In this document: positions 56,615 to 64,000 of the stretch, one piece after another
Position numbering within the stretch: the first letter of the stretch is position 1
Layout of the letters: every line of letters starts with the position of its first letter
Origin: Prochlorococcus marinus
GTDB taxonomy: Bacteria > Cyanobacteriota > Cyanobacteriia > PCC-6307 > Cyanobiaceae
Assembly: GCF_001180245.1 (NCBI RefSeq)
Contig: NZ_CVSV01000109.1
Location: forward strand, 35,555 to 99,554
Direction: 5' to 3'
Length of the DNA: 64,000 bases
Made by a program: the position numbers and the translations under genes
Notes under the pieces: model-generated
Seen by the model: only the letters and a program-made list of their open reading frames with translations
The model's database searches: none
What the model was told of the DNA's origin: nothing

Positions 56615-57790
56615 TTATGTAGTACTGACTTTTATTTTAAGAGCAGCTTCATCTGCATTTTTTCTAGCCAAATTAATGTCAGAATTTGATGAGAGAACAA
56701 CACCCATTCTTCTGCCTTTTCTGGAAAATGGTTTGCCAAATATGAGCACTTTGGTCTTTTCAAATTCTAATGCTTTATTAAGACCCTCATAAATAGGATT
56801 AGGATACTCTTGATTAGAAAGTATAACTCTGGTTGCAGAGGGCTCTATTAGATCTATACGTGGTATTGGTAAATTTAAAAAAGCCCTTAAATGTAATTCA
56901 AATTCATTAATATTTTGACTAACTAATGTAACCATACCAGTGTCGTGTGGTCTTGGAGATAATTCTGAAAATATAACCTCACCTCCTCTTATGAAAAATT
57001 CTACTCCGTATAATCCAGCTCCATTAAGGTTATTTAATATTCTACTTGTCATTCTCTTAGCTTCAATAATTAAGGATTCTTTGATCTCTAAAGGTTGCCA
57101 ACTACATTGATAGTCTCCATTAGATTGCAGATGTCCAATTGGTAAACAAAAAATATTTTCACCATTTTCTGTTCTTACAGTTAAAAGAGTAAACTCAAAA
57201 TCAAAATTAATAAATTCTTCAATAATTACACCTTTAACCTTTCCTCTTGAATTTGCTTGTGCCTGTTTCCAAGCATTTTGTAAATCATTTTTTGTTTCAA
57301 CCAAACTCTGCCCTTTTCCTGAAGAGCTCATTAAAGGTTTAAGTAAAAGTGGGAATCCAATTTCATCTGCCTTTTTTTCTAAATCGTCAAATTCAAAAAT
57401 ATATTCAAACTTTGCAGTTTTAATTTTTAAATCTTTAGAAGCTAAGTCTCTAATTTTATCTCTATTCATTGTAATTTCTACAGTTCTTGCGTTGGGAACA
57501 ATATTGAATCCTTCATGCTCGAGTTCTTTTAGGGCTTCAATAGAAAGTGCCTCTATTTCTGGGACAACATAATCAGGCTTAAATTCTTTTATAACATTTT
57601 TTAAAATATTTTTATCTCCCATATCAATTACTCTTGAATAATCAGCAACTTGCATTGCAGGAGCTTTTTCATATCGATCAATTGCAATAACTTCTAATCC
57701 TAATCTTTTGGATTCTATTACTAATTCTTTGCCAAGTTCGCCACTACCAAGTAATAAAATTCTCTTTTTAGAAAAAATTGATTCTTTCAT
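56615..57790 (-). CDS. purT: Formate-dependent phosphoribosylglycinamide formyltransferase
   Basis: The 391-residue ATP-grasp enzyme adds formate to GAR in purine synthesis using formate and ATP. Visible are the N-terminal KRILLLGSGELGKELVIESK, the ATP-grasp lid with PLMSSSGKGQS, and GVEFFIRGGEVIFSELSPRP with the metal-binding glutamates. Length is normal. ATG start; an 80-residue gene ends 11 bases upstream on the same strand. It would supply one-carbon-independent purine synthesis. Confidence 0.93.
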   Translation of the reverse strand: MKESIFSKKRILLLGSGELGKELVIESKRLGLEVIAIDRYEKAPAMQVADYSRVIDMGDKNILKNVIKEFKPDYVVPEIEALSIEALKELEHEGFNIVPNARTVEITMNRDKIRDLASKDLKIKTAKFEYIFEFDDLEKKADEIGFPLLLKPLMSSSGKGQSLVETKNDLQNAWKQAQANSRGKVKGVIIEEFINFDFEFTLLTVRTENGENIFCLPIGHLQSNGDYQCSWQPLEIKESLIIEAKRMTSRILNNLNGAGLYGVEFFIRGGEVIFSELSPRPHDTGMVTLVSQNINEFELHLRAFLNLPIPRIDLIEPSATRVILSNQEYPNPIYEGLNKALEFEKTKVLIFGKPFSRKGRRMGVVLSSNSDINLARKNADEAALKIKVSTT

Positions 57791-57801
57791 ATATATAAAA
57801 C

Positions 57802-58044
57802 TTATTCCTCATCACCAGAAGGTTGTGAAGATGTATCATCTATAATTTTTTTATGTTTAGAATAACTAAATAAAAAATTTCTACCATACCAATTTCGACT
57901 TCGAATGCTATTAGTAATTGATCTTGAAATTGCTCCTAAAAAAAAGATTCCAATCATTGCCCAAATAATTCTTTCTAAAGCAATTGCGGGTGAAAAGCCT
58001 TGACCGGAATATATAATTTCAGTAAGTGGGTCTAAAGGGTCCAA
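57802..58044 (-). CDS. Small membrane protein, unknown
   Basis: The 80-residue protein begins MDPLDPLTEIIYSGQGFSPA and has one helix (ERIIWAMIGIFFLGAISRSI) with a basic, then acidic tail (DDTSSQPSGDEE). It is 11 bases upstream of purT on the same strand and may share the transcript. No family recognised. Confidence 0.55.
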   Translation of the reverse strand: MDPLDPLTEIIYSGQGFSPAIALERIIWAMIGIFFLGAISRSITNSIRSRNWYGRNFLFSYSKHKKIIDDTSSQPSGDEE

Positions 58045-58188
58045 ATTTAAACTGATTAATAATATTAATTATAAATGGTTTAATAGATGAAAAATTAAAA
58101 CTTATAAAAGAATAACCAAAACTACCATATAAATTAAACACAATAAAGTCTATACAATGCTATCTTCAAAGGGTGATTTTTTTTTGAC

Positions 58189-58668
58189 ATGCAAGTTGAC
58201 GTACAAAATACTGCTGTTCTTTCCGCAGACGGATCATCCATAAAACTAGGTGAATATTCAGGGGAGGTCATTTTAGTTGTTAATGTAGCTAGTTATTGTG
58301 GAAATACAGCTCAGTATGAGGATCTTCAAAAGCTACATGATTTATATTCAAGCAAAGGCCTAAGAATACTTGCATTCCCTTGTAATGATTTTGGAAAACA
58401 AGAACCCGACTCTCTTTCAGAAATAAAAGATTTTTGCACAACAAAATATGGAGTTAAGTTTGAAATCTATGAAAAAGTTCATGCCAAAGGCAACACCACA
58501 GAACCATACACAACCCTTAACAAAGTTGAACCCGAAGGAGATGTTGAATGGAATTTCGAGAAGTTTCTGATAGGGAAAGACAGTAAAGTAATTGCAAGAT
58601 TCAAGCCAGGTGTTAAACCGTTTGACGAAAACTTAATAGCAGCTATAGAAGTAGCTTTAGATTCATAA
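58189..58668 (+). CDS. Glutathione peroxidase (cysteine type)
   Basis: The 159-residue protein is a thioredoxin-fold peroxidase with peroxidatic cysteine C37 in NVASYCGNTAQY, the FPCNDFGKQEP resolving region and WNFEKFL near the C-terminus. Cyanobacterial Gpx enzymes of this kind reduce lipid hydroperoxides using NADPH-linked thioredoxin rather than glutathione. ATG start, full length. Useful against oxidative stress from light. Confidence 0.9.
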   Translation: MQVDVQNTAVLSADGSSIKLGEYSGEVILVVNVASYCGNTAQYEDLQKLHDLYSSKGLRILAFPCNDFGKQEPDSLSEIKDFCTTKYGVKFEIYEKVHAKGNTTEPYTTLNKVEPEGDVEWNFEKFLIGKDSKVIARFKPGVKPFDENLIAAIEVALDS

Positions 58669-58804
58669 AAACCTTCTTATAATTCAAATTAAATTATTAA
58701 AAATAAAGACTTTTTATATTTAATTAAAAAATAAGCAAATTATCTTAAAATTTCCTTTTTTTAGGATTCAAATTTGTCTAGTATTCTTTTATTTTTTTTA
58801 AATC

Positions 58805-59272
58805 TTATTTATTATCAGAATCAACTTTTACGTCTATTATTTCATCTTTAACAGTTCTTTTTTTAGGTTTAATTGATTTTACTTCTGTATCTACTATTTC
58901 TTCTTTATCTTCACTTTCTTCTTCTTCCTCTGCCTTAACTTCTGGCTCTACTATTTCTTCTTTATCTTCACTTTCTTCTTCTTCCTCTGCCTTAACTTCT
59001 GGCTCTACTATTTCTTCTTTCACTTCACTTTCTTCTGCTTCCTCTGCCTTAACTTCTGGCTCTACTATTTCTTCTTTCACTTCACTTTCTTCTGCTTCCT
59101 CTTGTTTTAATTTTGAATTTACTGAGCTTTGATCTTCATCTTTACTTAAGAGGAACTTTAATAGTTTTTTGAATAATAATAAACCTTTTTCAATTCTTTT
59201 TGGACCTAAAATTGAAAGCAAAATTACTAATATTATGAATATTTCAGGTGAATTTAAACCTAATAGTTTCAT
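58805..59272 (-). CDS. TatA/B-like protein with four acidic repeats
   Basis: The 155-residue protein has the TatA/B-type start: a short hydrophobic helix (EIFIILVILLSILGPKRIEK) ending at GPKRI, then an amphipathic basic helix. After that come four near-identical 19-residue repeats (EEAEESEVKEEIVEPEVKA) at residues 58-133, and a basic C-terminus. Normal TatA/B tails are acidic but not repeated. It may be a twin-arginine translocase component or a membrane-tethered acidic scaffold; I see no TatC nearby. Confidence 0.6.
   Translation of the reverse strand: MKLLGLNSPEIFIILVILLSILGPKRIEKGLLLFKKLLKFLLSKDEDQSSVNSKLKQEEAEESEVKEEIVEPEVKAEEAEESEVKEEIVEPEVKAEEEEESEDKEEIVEPEVKAEEEEESEDKEEIVDTEVKSIKPKKRTVKDEIIDVKVDSDNK
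58874..59101 (-). repeat. Four tandem 57-bp repeats inside the TatA-like gene
   Basis: Four in-frame 57-bp units encode the acidic 19-residue repeat. Copies 1 and 2 are identical at the protein level, 3 and 4 differ at a few positions (AEESEV becomes EEESED) and the last ends DTEVKS. The near-identity suggests recent expansion and probable copy-number variation. Confidence 0.9.
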
Positions 59273-59319
59273 AAAATTTCATATTCTATTTATATTTTAG
59301 TACATGCTAAAAATTTAAT

Positions 59320-59757
59320 CTAATTATTCTCAAAAGTTGGTAAATAGAGTTCCCTATTTGATGCAATTAAACCTTCTTCTTTAAAAAAAATCTCTAGGTC
59401 TTTTAGATCATTTATATCTACAAATTCACCACAATTATCTAATATATTTTTATGGGTGAAATTCCATAAATCAGCCAAATATTCGTCATCATCTGGAAAT
59501 GCTACAAATTTCAAATATGTATTATTCAAAGCATATTCACTAGCAAAATCAGAATCTAAACCTTCCCTCTTAGCATCACAAAAAACTTTAGCAAATCTTT
59601 TGCCTACAGAAGTTTGAGCACTTGATAAATCTAAATTACCTTGAATAGCATTTACATTTATTGGTGCAATAAAAATAATTATTGGAAGAAAAATAGATAC
59701 TAATATAAACAAGAAAAAAATTTCCTTTTTAAATTTTAACTCAACATAAACTAGCAA
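59320..59757 (-). CDS. Exported protein of a two-cysteine family (paralogue of 40274-40672)
   Basis: The 145-residue protein has a signal-type hydrophobic segment (about residues 13-32) and the family pair FAKVFCDAKREGLDSDFA and NILDNCGEFVDI. The spacing and flanking residues match the paralogue near 40.4 kb. A secreted or lumenal disulfide protein is plausible. The start may be one of two early Met residues; function unknown. Confidence 0.6.
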   Translation of the reverse strand: MLVYVELKFKKEIFFLFILVSIFLPIIIFIAPINVNAIQGNLDLSSAQTSVGKRFAKVFCDAKREGLDSDFASEYALNNTYLKFVAFPDDDEYLADLWNFTHKNILDNCGEFVDINDLKDLEIFFKEEGLIASNRELYLPTFENN

Positions 59758-59884
59758 AAAAAGTAATCAATTAGGCCTATTTAAGAAAAAGCTCTTATTA
59801 TAAATTAAGAAATAAATAAAAAACATAAAATCAGCTCCATATCTGAATTTATAATAAAGAAAGATTAAATAAATTTAAAATTAT

Positions 59885-60640
59885 ATGTCTTCAAATATAA
59901 GTCTAAAAGGAAGGGGAGTTAACAGGATAATTACTAGTAAGGTCATGCTATCGCCATTAGCAGGTGTTACAGATAACATTTTTAGACGACTTGTACGTAA
60001 ATGGGCACCAAACTCTTTACTTTTTACAGAAATGATAAATGCCACAAGTCTTAAAAAAGGATATGGCACACAAAAAATCAATCAAATAGATTTAGAAGAA
60101 GGTCCAATTGGAGTACAAATATTTGATAATAGGCCATATGCTGTTTCTGAAGCTGCGAAACAAGCTGAGGACTCTGGAGCTTTCTTAATTGATATAAATA
60201 TGGGATGTCCAGTAAAAAAAATTGCAAAGAAAGGTGGAGGCAGTGCTTTAATTAAAGACCGAAAACTTGCTATAGAATTAGTCAAAAATGTTGTAAAAGC
60301 TGTTAGGGTTCCAGTAACAGTAAAAACACGACTCGGATGGGATAGTAAAGAAGAAAATATAGAGGATTTCTTATTTAAACTTCAAGATGCTGGAGCAACG
60401 ATGATCACACTTCATGGAAGAACTAGAAAACAGGGTTTTTCAGGCAAGTCAGATTGGGAAATGATCGGGAGACTTAAAAAGTTGTTGGAAATTCCAGTAA
60501 TTGCTAATGGAGATATCAAAAATCCAGATGATGCTCTTAATTGTTTAAAAACAACAAATGCTGATGGTGTAATGATTGGACGAGGAATTTTAGGATCCCC
60601 ATGGAAAATTGGAGAAATAGATTATTTTTCTTATGAATAA
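59885..60640 (+). CDS. tRNA-dihydrouridine synthase, C-terminal domain missing
   Basis: The 251-residue protein is the FMN-binding TIM barrel of Dus: MLSPLAGVTDNIFRRLVRKW, the catalytic DINMGCPVKKIAKKGG (C108), TVKTRLGWD, LHGRTRKQGF and GVMIGRGILGSPWKIGE. Typical Dus proteins continue for about 70-80 residues as a helical tRNA-binding domain; here the protein stops at YFSYE. The stop region overlaps the next gene by 8 bases, so no lost frame can restore the domain. Confidence 0.85.
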   Translation: MSSNISLKGRGVNRIITSKVMLSPLAGVTDNIFRRLVRKWAPNSLLFTEMINATSLKKGYGTQKINQIDLEEGPIGVQIFDNRPYAVSEAAKQAEDSGAFLIDINMGCPVKKIAKKGGGSALIKDRKLAIELVKNVVKAVRVPVTVKTRLGWDSKEENIEDFLFKLQDAGATMITLHGRTRKQGFSGKSDWEMIGRLKKLLEIPVIANGDIKNPDDALNCLKTTNADGVMIGRGILGSPWKIGEIDYFSYE

Positions 60641-60812
60641 AAAAGGTTATACAACCGAAAGCGGTGGTAGACAAAATGGTTTTGCAATTGAACCAGAAAT
60701 TAACCCGATATCAGAAGGCGAATCAAAAAAATCCATATTTTTATTTATTGGAATATTATTACCTTTTCTAATAGGCGGTTTTTATTATTTAAGGACTCTG
60801 AATATATTCTGA
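60633..60812 (+). CDS. Psb34-like photosystem II assembly protein
   Basis: The 59-residue protein reads GYTTESGGRQNGFAIEPEIN and then a single C-terminal helix (SIFLFIGILLPFLIGGFYYL). The N-terminal YTTxxGGRxNxFAIEP block is shared by high-light-inducible proteins and Psb34, and the absence of the chlorophyll-binding ExxNGR motif in the helix favours Psb34. Psb34 binds CP47 late in PSII assembly. The ATG lies inside the end of the dus gene. Confidence 0.65.
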   Translation: MNKKGYTTESGGRQNGFAIEPEINPISEGESKKSIFLFIGILLPFLIGGFYYLRTLNIF

Positions 60813-60816
60813 TATT

Positions 60817-60996
60817 TTATAATCCATTTTTAGCAATATATTCTTCTGAGCTAACTATATCTTGCATTAAGCTCTCTGATGAAGGATTAAATCCATTTTG
60901 CTCTAAAAAAGATTTAACCTTTTCAAATTTTTGCTGAATTTTTTTTGTATATGGAGTTGTCATCAAATAATCGTCCTTTTCTGTTGAATAGTTCAT
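60817..60996 (-). CDS. Small helical protein, unknown
   Basis: A 59-residue ORF from ATG: MNYSTEKDDYLMTTPYTKKI, then a helical region with KVKSFLEQNGFNPSSESLMQ, ending EEYIAKNGL. It converges with the Psb34-like gene, 4 bases apart. Composition is protein-like; no family recognised. Confidence 0.5.
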   Translation of the reverse strand: MNYSTEKDDYLMTTPYTKKIQQKFEKVKSFLEQNGFNPSSESLMQDIVSSEEYIAKNGL

Positions 60997-61132
60997 TTGA
61001 TTAACGGATTACTTTTACAATTAAATTTTGCAAAATATGCTATTGCTAGTGAAGTTATAAATATTACATAAATAATTTAATAGGAATAAATACTTATAAA
61101 TTGTTTGTGTGAAATCGCTATTGGTTGATTTT

Positions 61133-61417
61133 TTAAAGAGTACTTATAGTAACTAGTTCCATTAAGTCTCTGGACTGCAGATATTTTTGAAATACTTCAG
61201 AATAAAATGCTTTTTTAGCAGCAAATTTTGATTCGAATTCAATTACTAATCCAAGCTGCCCTCCATCCCATTCATTTGAGGTTGATTCTTGTATTAAATC
61301 TCTTTTTACTATTACTCCTCCCACAGATTTAATCCAAGGCAATACTGTCCTTATATATTCCAGAAATAAATCAGCATTTGGAATTGAAATTTTCTTTAGC
61401 CAATAGCTCTTTGTCAT
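61133..61417 (-). CDS. DUF1330-like small protein
   Basis: The protein of about 94 residues has the dimeric alpha/beta-barrel pattern: KSYWLKKISIPNADLFLEYI, then GGVIVKRDL and LGLVIEFESKFAAKKAFYSE, as in DUF1330. Start is ATG at 61417; TTG one codon earlier is possible. Function unknown. It is divergent from the fibrillin gene. Confidence 0.65.
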   Translation of the reverse strand: MTKSYWLKKISIPNADLFLEYIRTVLPWIKSVGGVIVKRDLIQESTSNEWDGGQLGLVIEFESKFAAKKAFYSEVFQKYLQSRDLMELVTISTL

Positions 61418-61496
61418 CAAATCAACATATTCTGGGTAGAATATAGCACATGGAGGTAAGTATTTATCCTTAGCTATATACTCCAGCCTTGATTAA

Positions 61497-62037
61497 ATGG
61501 AAACCGAAAATGATTTATTAAATTCACTTCTTAAATCTCCAAATTCACAGAGTATACGTAATATCGCCGAACAACTTGAAATTGATCATAATTTTTCCTT
61601 TAGCAAAGATAGAAATGATTTGCAGGGTGTTTGGGAGCTTAGGTGGAGTAGTTCTAATAGTCCTTTTTTAAAATATTCTCCTTTTATTGATAACCTTCAA
61701 ATTCTTGATCCCCTAAATTTTAATGGTCTTAATTTACTTAAACCTAGAGGAATAAAATCAATTATTGGCACTGGCATTTTAATAAGACTTAATTACGTTA
61801 ATGAAAAAAAATTGGGGTCAAATTTACACATGCTGGTGTTATTGGTCCTAAATTTGGAAAAAAATTATAAAGGCTATGCAAGAAATAAAAAATGAACAAT
61901 TAGGGTGGTTAGAGATAACTTATTTAAGCAATAAGCTTAGAATCTGTAGAGGTGATAAAGGAACTTTATTTGTTTTAAGAAAAATACATTCACCGACTTT
62001 ATTCAAGAATTTCAAGGAATTTATTAAAATCTATTAA
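61497..62037 (+). pseudogene. PAP/fibrillin-family gene with two frameshifts
   Basis: The first frame (from ATG 61497) encodes the lipocalin-like start with LQGVWELRWSSSNSPFLKYS. At an A8 run (61804-61811) the coding moves to another frame (GVKFTHAGVIGPKFGKK), and at an A7 run (61858-61864) to a third (IIKAMQEIKNEQLGWLEITY, then RICRGDKGTLFVLRK). The C-terminal LEITYL...RICRGD...LFVLRK block is the family signature. Adding one A to each run restores about 180 residues. Fibrillins bind plastid lipids and quinones. Either a real pseudogene or two homopolymer sequence errors. Confidence 0.8.
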
Positions 62038-62046
62038 AAATAGAAA

Positions 62047-62340
62047 TTAATTCTTTATCCAAATAGACTTTAATACGAAATAAATTGGTAAATATTTAAA
62101 TGATTCTTTAGGTATTTCATAACTTAAGAATTTTAGTGCTTCTTCTAACCAGTAACCAATATCAAATCCTAAAAGAATTTTTTCTACAACAAACCAAAAT
62201 TCTTTATCAAATATAATTCTGAAGTTTAAGTAAACATATTCCCAATGAAAGGTATTCCAATATTGGGTTAAAAATGAGGATAAAATAAGCCATAGTGATA
62301 TAAATAGAAAACTTTTAAGAAATTTATAAAATTTTTTCAT
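62047..62340 (-). CDS. Small membrane protein, unknown
   Basis: The 97-residue protein has one clear hydrophobic helix (FLKSFLFISLWLILSSFL) and a second half rich in Trp and Tyr (VYLNFRIIFDKEFWFVVEK). It converges with the fibrillin remnant, 9 bases apart. No family recognised. Confidence 0.5.
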   Translation of the reverse strand: MKKFYKFLKSFLFISLWLILSSFLTQYWNTFHWEYVYLNFRIIFDKEFWFVVEKILLGFDIGYWLEEALKFLSYEIPKESFKYLPIYFVLKSIWIKN

Positions 62341-62471
62341 ATACCAGCAACTGTCTTATTTAATTTCAAATATCCCTTATTATTATTTGGATCAAATTTT
62401 ATTTCCATTAAATATATTCAAAAAGATATAAAAATATTGAGAAAATAGTAAATTTTCGTGGCATTAATAAT

Positions 62472-62597
62472 CTATTCTTCTTTGTTTAGATTCTGTGCCT
62501 TTAGATTTTTATTCTTAAGAAAAAATCCTAAAAACAGAAAAGCAAAATATATTAGTAAACTTATGCCAAAAATTAAAACTATCTTTGAAATATCCAT
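62472..62597 (-). CDS. 41-residue one-helix membrane protein
   Basis: From ATG at 62597: MDISKIVLIFGISLLIYFAF, continuing as one helix, then KNKNLKAQNLNKEE, a charged tail. The helix-plus-charged-tail composition is much more protein-like than the opposite-strand frame covering the same bases. No family recognised. Confidence 0.55.
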   Translation of the reverse strand: MDISKIVLIFGISLLIYFAFLFLGFFLKNKNLKAQNLNKEE

Positions 62598-62715
62598 AAA
62601 TGATTTTTTTTATAAATTACAGCATTTTTTGCAAAGTTTTATCTATGGTAATGATTTTTCATTTATCGCGATAACGAGCTTCAATTATTAAGCTAATAAT
62701 ATTATTTAAATCATA

Positions 62716-63120
62716 ATGCAAGTAGCTTTTGCCTGGAGCCTTTGTCTTTCAGTTGGTGTTGTTTTACTATCAATTATTCCACTAACTATAGGGAGGGTTA
62801 AAGCGGGATATTCTGTTGAAAATATGTCTGCTCCAAGGGCTTTATTCGATGAATTACCATCTTTTGGAAAAAGAGCAGTTTGGTGTCATCAAAATTGTTG
62901 GGAAAGTATTTCTTTACATGCACCCGCATGTCTTCTTTGTTTGATTAGTTTAACTGACTCTAATATTGCAATAATTGCAGCATTGATTCATCCTATTTTT
63001 CGTTTTTTATATATTGGTGCATATATATTTAATATCCCCACAGCTAGAGGTTTAATGTGGGCCTCAGGAATTTTTACAACACTTTTACTTTATAAAGAGG
63101 GCTTAACTCAATTGATATAA
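62716..63120 (+). CDS. MAPEG-family membrane protein
   Basis: The 134-residue protein has four hydrophobic helices and the MAPEG-type features GRVKAGYSVENMSAPRALFD, AVWCHQNCWESISLHAPACL and IHPIFRFLYIGAYIFNIPTA. Members include microsomal glutathione transferases; bacterial ones are mostly uncharacterised. ATG start. It converges with the Mrr-like gene, 5 bases apart. Confidence 0.85.
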   Translation: MQVAFAWSLCLSVGVVLLSIIPLTIGRVKAGYSVENMSAPRALFDELPSFGKRAVWCHQNCWESISLHAPACLLCLISLTDSNIAIIAALIHPIFRFLYIGAYIFNIPTARGLMWASGIFTTLLLYKEGLTQLI

Positions 63121-63125
63121 ACTTT

Positions 63126-63995
63126 TTAAACAATAAACTTTTCTAAATCTTTTAATTGATATTCATTGATTAGTTCCACTTTATTTGATTTTGCTAGTTG
63201 ATGAGCAGACTTTGTAAAGCCAGATTTTGAGACTATTATTGCATGTGTACCTTTCCAAAATAATTTACCAGCTGAAATTTCCTGAACTGCTTTATTCCCA
63301 ATGGCTTTTTCATGATCTTTGCATTGTATACATATTCTCAAATCATTTATTGAAGCAATTAAGTCAACCCCTTGATCTCCTGTAATAGGAGTTTCTTTTA
63401 CTTCCCAGCCGTTTTGTTTGAGAATTTCCATACAATGATTTTCAAATCTAATACCTTTTTTGTAGTTTCCCTTTTTTTTACTTGAGTAGCTTTTTTCTAT
63501 TAGGTTCAAGCATGATTTCTCAATTTGACTTGCTATGAAAACAAACCAATCTTCAGTCTCGAGCTTTCTAATAGATCCAATTATCTCATCATCAATAGTA
63601 GGATTTTCATTACAATAGGATCTCCACTTTTCGAAAAATAATTCCGTACTGCCAAATTCTTTTAAAATTACTTTTTCATAGAAGTATGGTATACCCTCTT
63701 TAAATTGCTTAGATCCATTAAATATATTTTTCTCAATGGCTTTTTCATCAAGAGGTGGATTGCCAATCCATTTTTTATAATCCTCGTTACCGTAAGCATC
63801 TATTTCCCTTAATCTGATCCTCTCCTCCAACAAATTGTATTTGTTCTCGTCAATCAATTTATTAATTGTTTGAATAAAGAAATTGGAATTTAAGGCATTG
63901 TTTAATTTTAACTTTTTCTTCTTAATTTGATAATCTCTTATAATTATAAAAATTAAAAAAATGATAAAAATAATTAAAATAAAAAAATTTTTCAT
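63126..63995 (-). CDS. Membrane-anchored Mrr-type nuclease
   Basis: The 289-residue protein starts with one hydrophobic helix (about 2-19) and ends with an Mrr_cat domain (about 180-289) having the PD-(D/E)xK residues E185, D211 in TGDQGVDLIA, and Q224-C-K226 in CIQCKDHEKAIG. Mrr nucleases cut modified DNA. The middle (about 40-170) has no recognised domain. The helix would hold the nuclease at the membrane, where incoming DNA would be met, but that role is inferred. ATG at 63995, close to the window edge. Confidence 0.8.
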   Translation of the reverse strand: MKNFFILIIFIIFLIFIIIRDYQIKKKKLKLNNALNSNFFIQTINKLIDENKYNLLEERIRLREIDAYGNEDYKKWIGNPPLDEKAIEKNIFNGSKQFKEGIPYFYEKVILKEFGSTELFFEKWRSYCNENPTIDDEIIGSIRKLETEDWFVFIASQIEKSCLNLIEKSYSSKKKGNYKKGIRFENHCMEILKQNGWEVKETPITGDQGVDLIASINDLRICIQCKDHEKAIGNKAVQEISAGKLFWKGTHAIIVSKSGFTKSAHQLAKSNKVELINEYQLKDLEKFIV

Positions 63996-64000
63996 TAACG

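Noticed and set aside
62337..62408. 23-residue minus-strand leader overlapping the next start by 4 bases
   Set aside because: It begins MEIKFDPNNNKGYLKLNK and could be a coupling leader, but it is too short to separate from chance.
62458..62691. 77-residue plus-strand ORF from GTG
   Set aside because: It lies opposite the 41-residue minus-strand membrane protein, which has a better start and composition; the plus frame looks like a shadow.

Overview
The window looks like a chromosome segment of a high-light-adapted Prochlorococcus (marine picocyanobacterium). The support is a very AT-rich composition (roughly 30% GC by eye), tightly packed genes with very short or negative spacing, frequent TTG/GTG starts, cyanobacteria-specific families (Ycf20, Ycf36/CGLD27, DUF2996, DUF3038/DUF4335, DUF2949, DUF3318, PetP, Psb30, Psb34), chlorophyll-synthesis genes (acsF, chlH) and many tiny single-helix membrane proteins. 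I cannot assign a clade or strain from sequence alone.

Layout. 0-6 kb: start of an FtsH-like protease, rpmF, ycf20, a CbbY-like HAD hydrolase, a probable Psb30, a cysteine-cluster protein, a two-gene UPF0016 (Mn/Ca exchanger type) transporter and an RNase II-like Zam protein whose catalytic aspartates appear to be gone. 6-26 kb is core metabolism and repair: acsF, tldD-tldE-fmt, terC, mfd, a minus-strand run of cyanobacterial DUF genes with a UbiH-like monooxygenase, dapB, chlH, folP and tpiA. 26-38 kb: ABC exporter, carB, rsfS, ycf36, asparaginase, initiator tRNA, petP and a three-gene ABC-2 exporter. 38-53 kb is an accessory-like stretch with a probable orphan small RNA, TauE/SafE permease, HNH nuclease, a nucleotide-salvage pair (phosphoribosyltransferase + deoxyribosyltransferase), rpsU, an HhH protein with a KT repeat, a renalase-like/MTHFR-like cassette, pepE and many very small proteins. 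53-64 kb: pepN, purT, a glutathione peroxidase, a TatA-like protein with four 57-bp acidic repeats, a shortened dihydrouridine synthase overlapping a Psb34-like gene, a frameshifted fibrillin (PAP) gene, a MAPEG protein and a membrane-anchored Mrr-type nuclease.

How the genes relate. Photosynthesis upkeep is the main theme: chlorophyll synthesis (AcsF, ChlH), PSII/PSI/cyt b6f accessory proteins (Psb30, Psb34, PetP, FtsH-like, TerC, fibrillin) and redox defence (Gpx). One-carbon and nucleotide supply is spread through the window (folP, fmt, purT, carB, the salvage pair and an MTHFR-like protein).

The items I rate highest for a second look are the catalytically degenerate RNase II protein, the orphan RNA near 38.5 kb, the renalase-like/MTHFR-like cassette, the acidic-repeat TatA-like protein, the truncated Dus, two probable ATT start codons, and several interrupted frames that would each be repaired by one extra base. 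I found no convincing wholly new multi-gene system; the two accessory cassettes (41.5-43.2 kb and 44.1-46.7 kb) are the closest candidates. No CRISPR array, prophage, insertion sequence or rRNA was seen.
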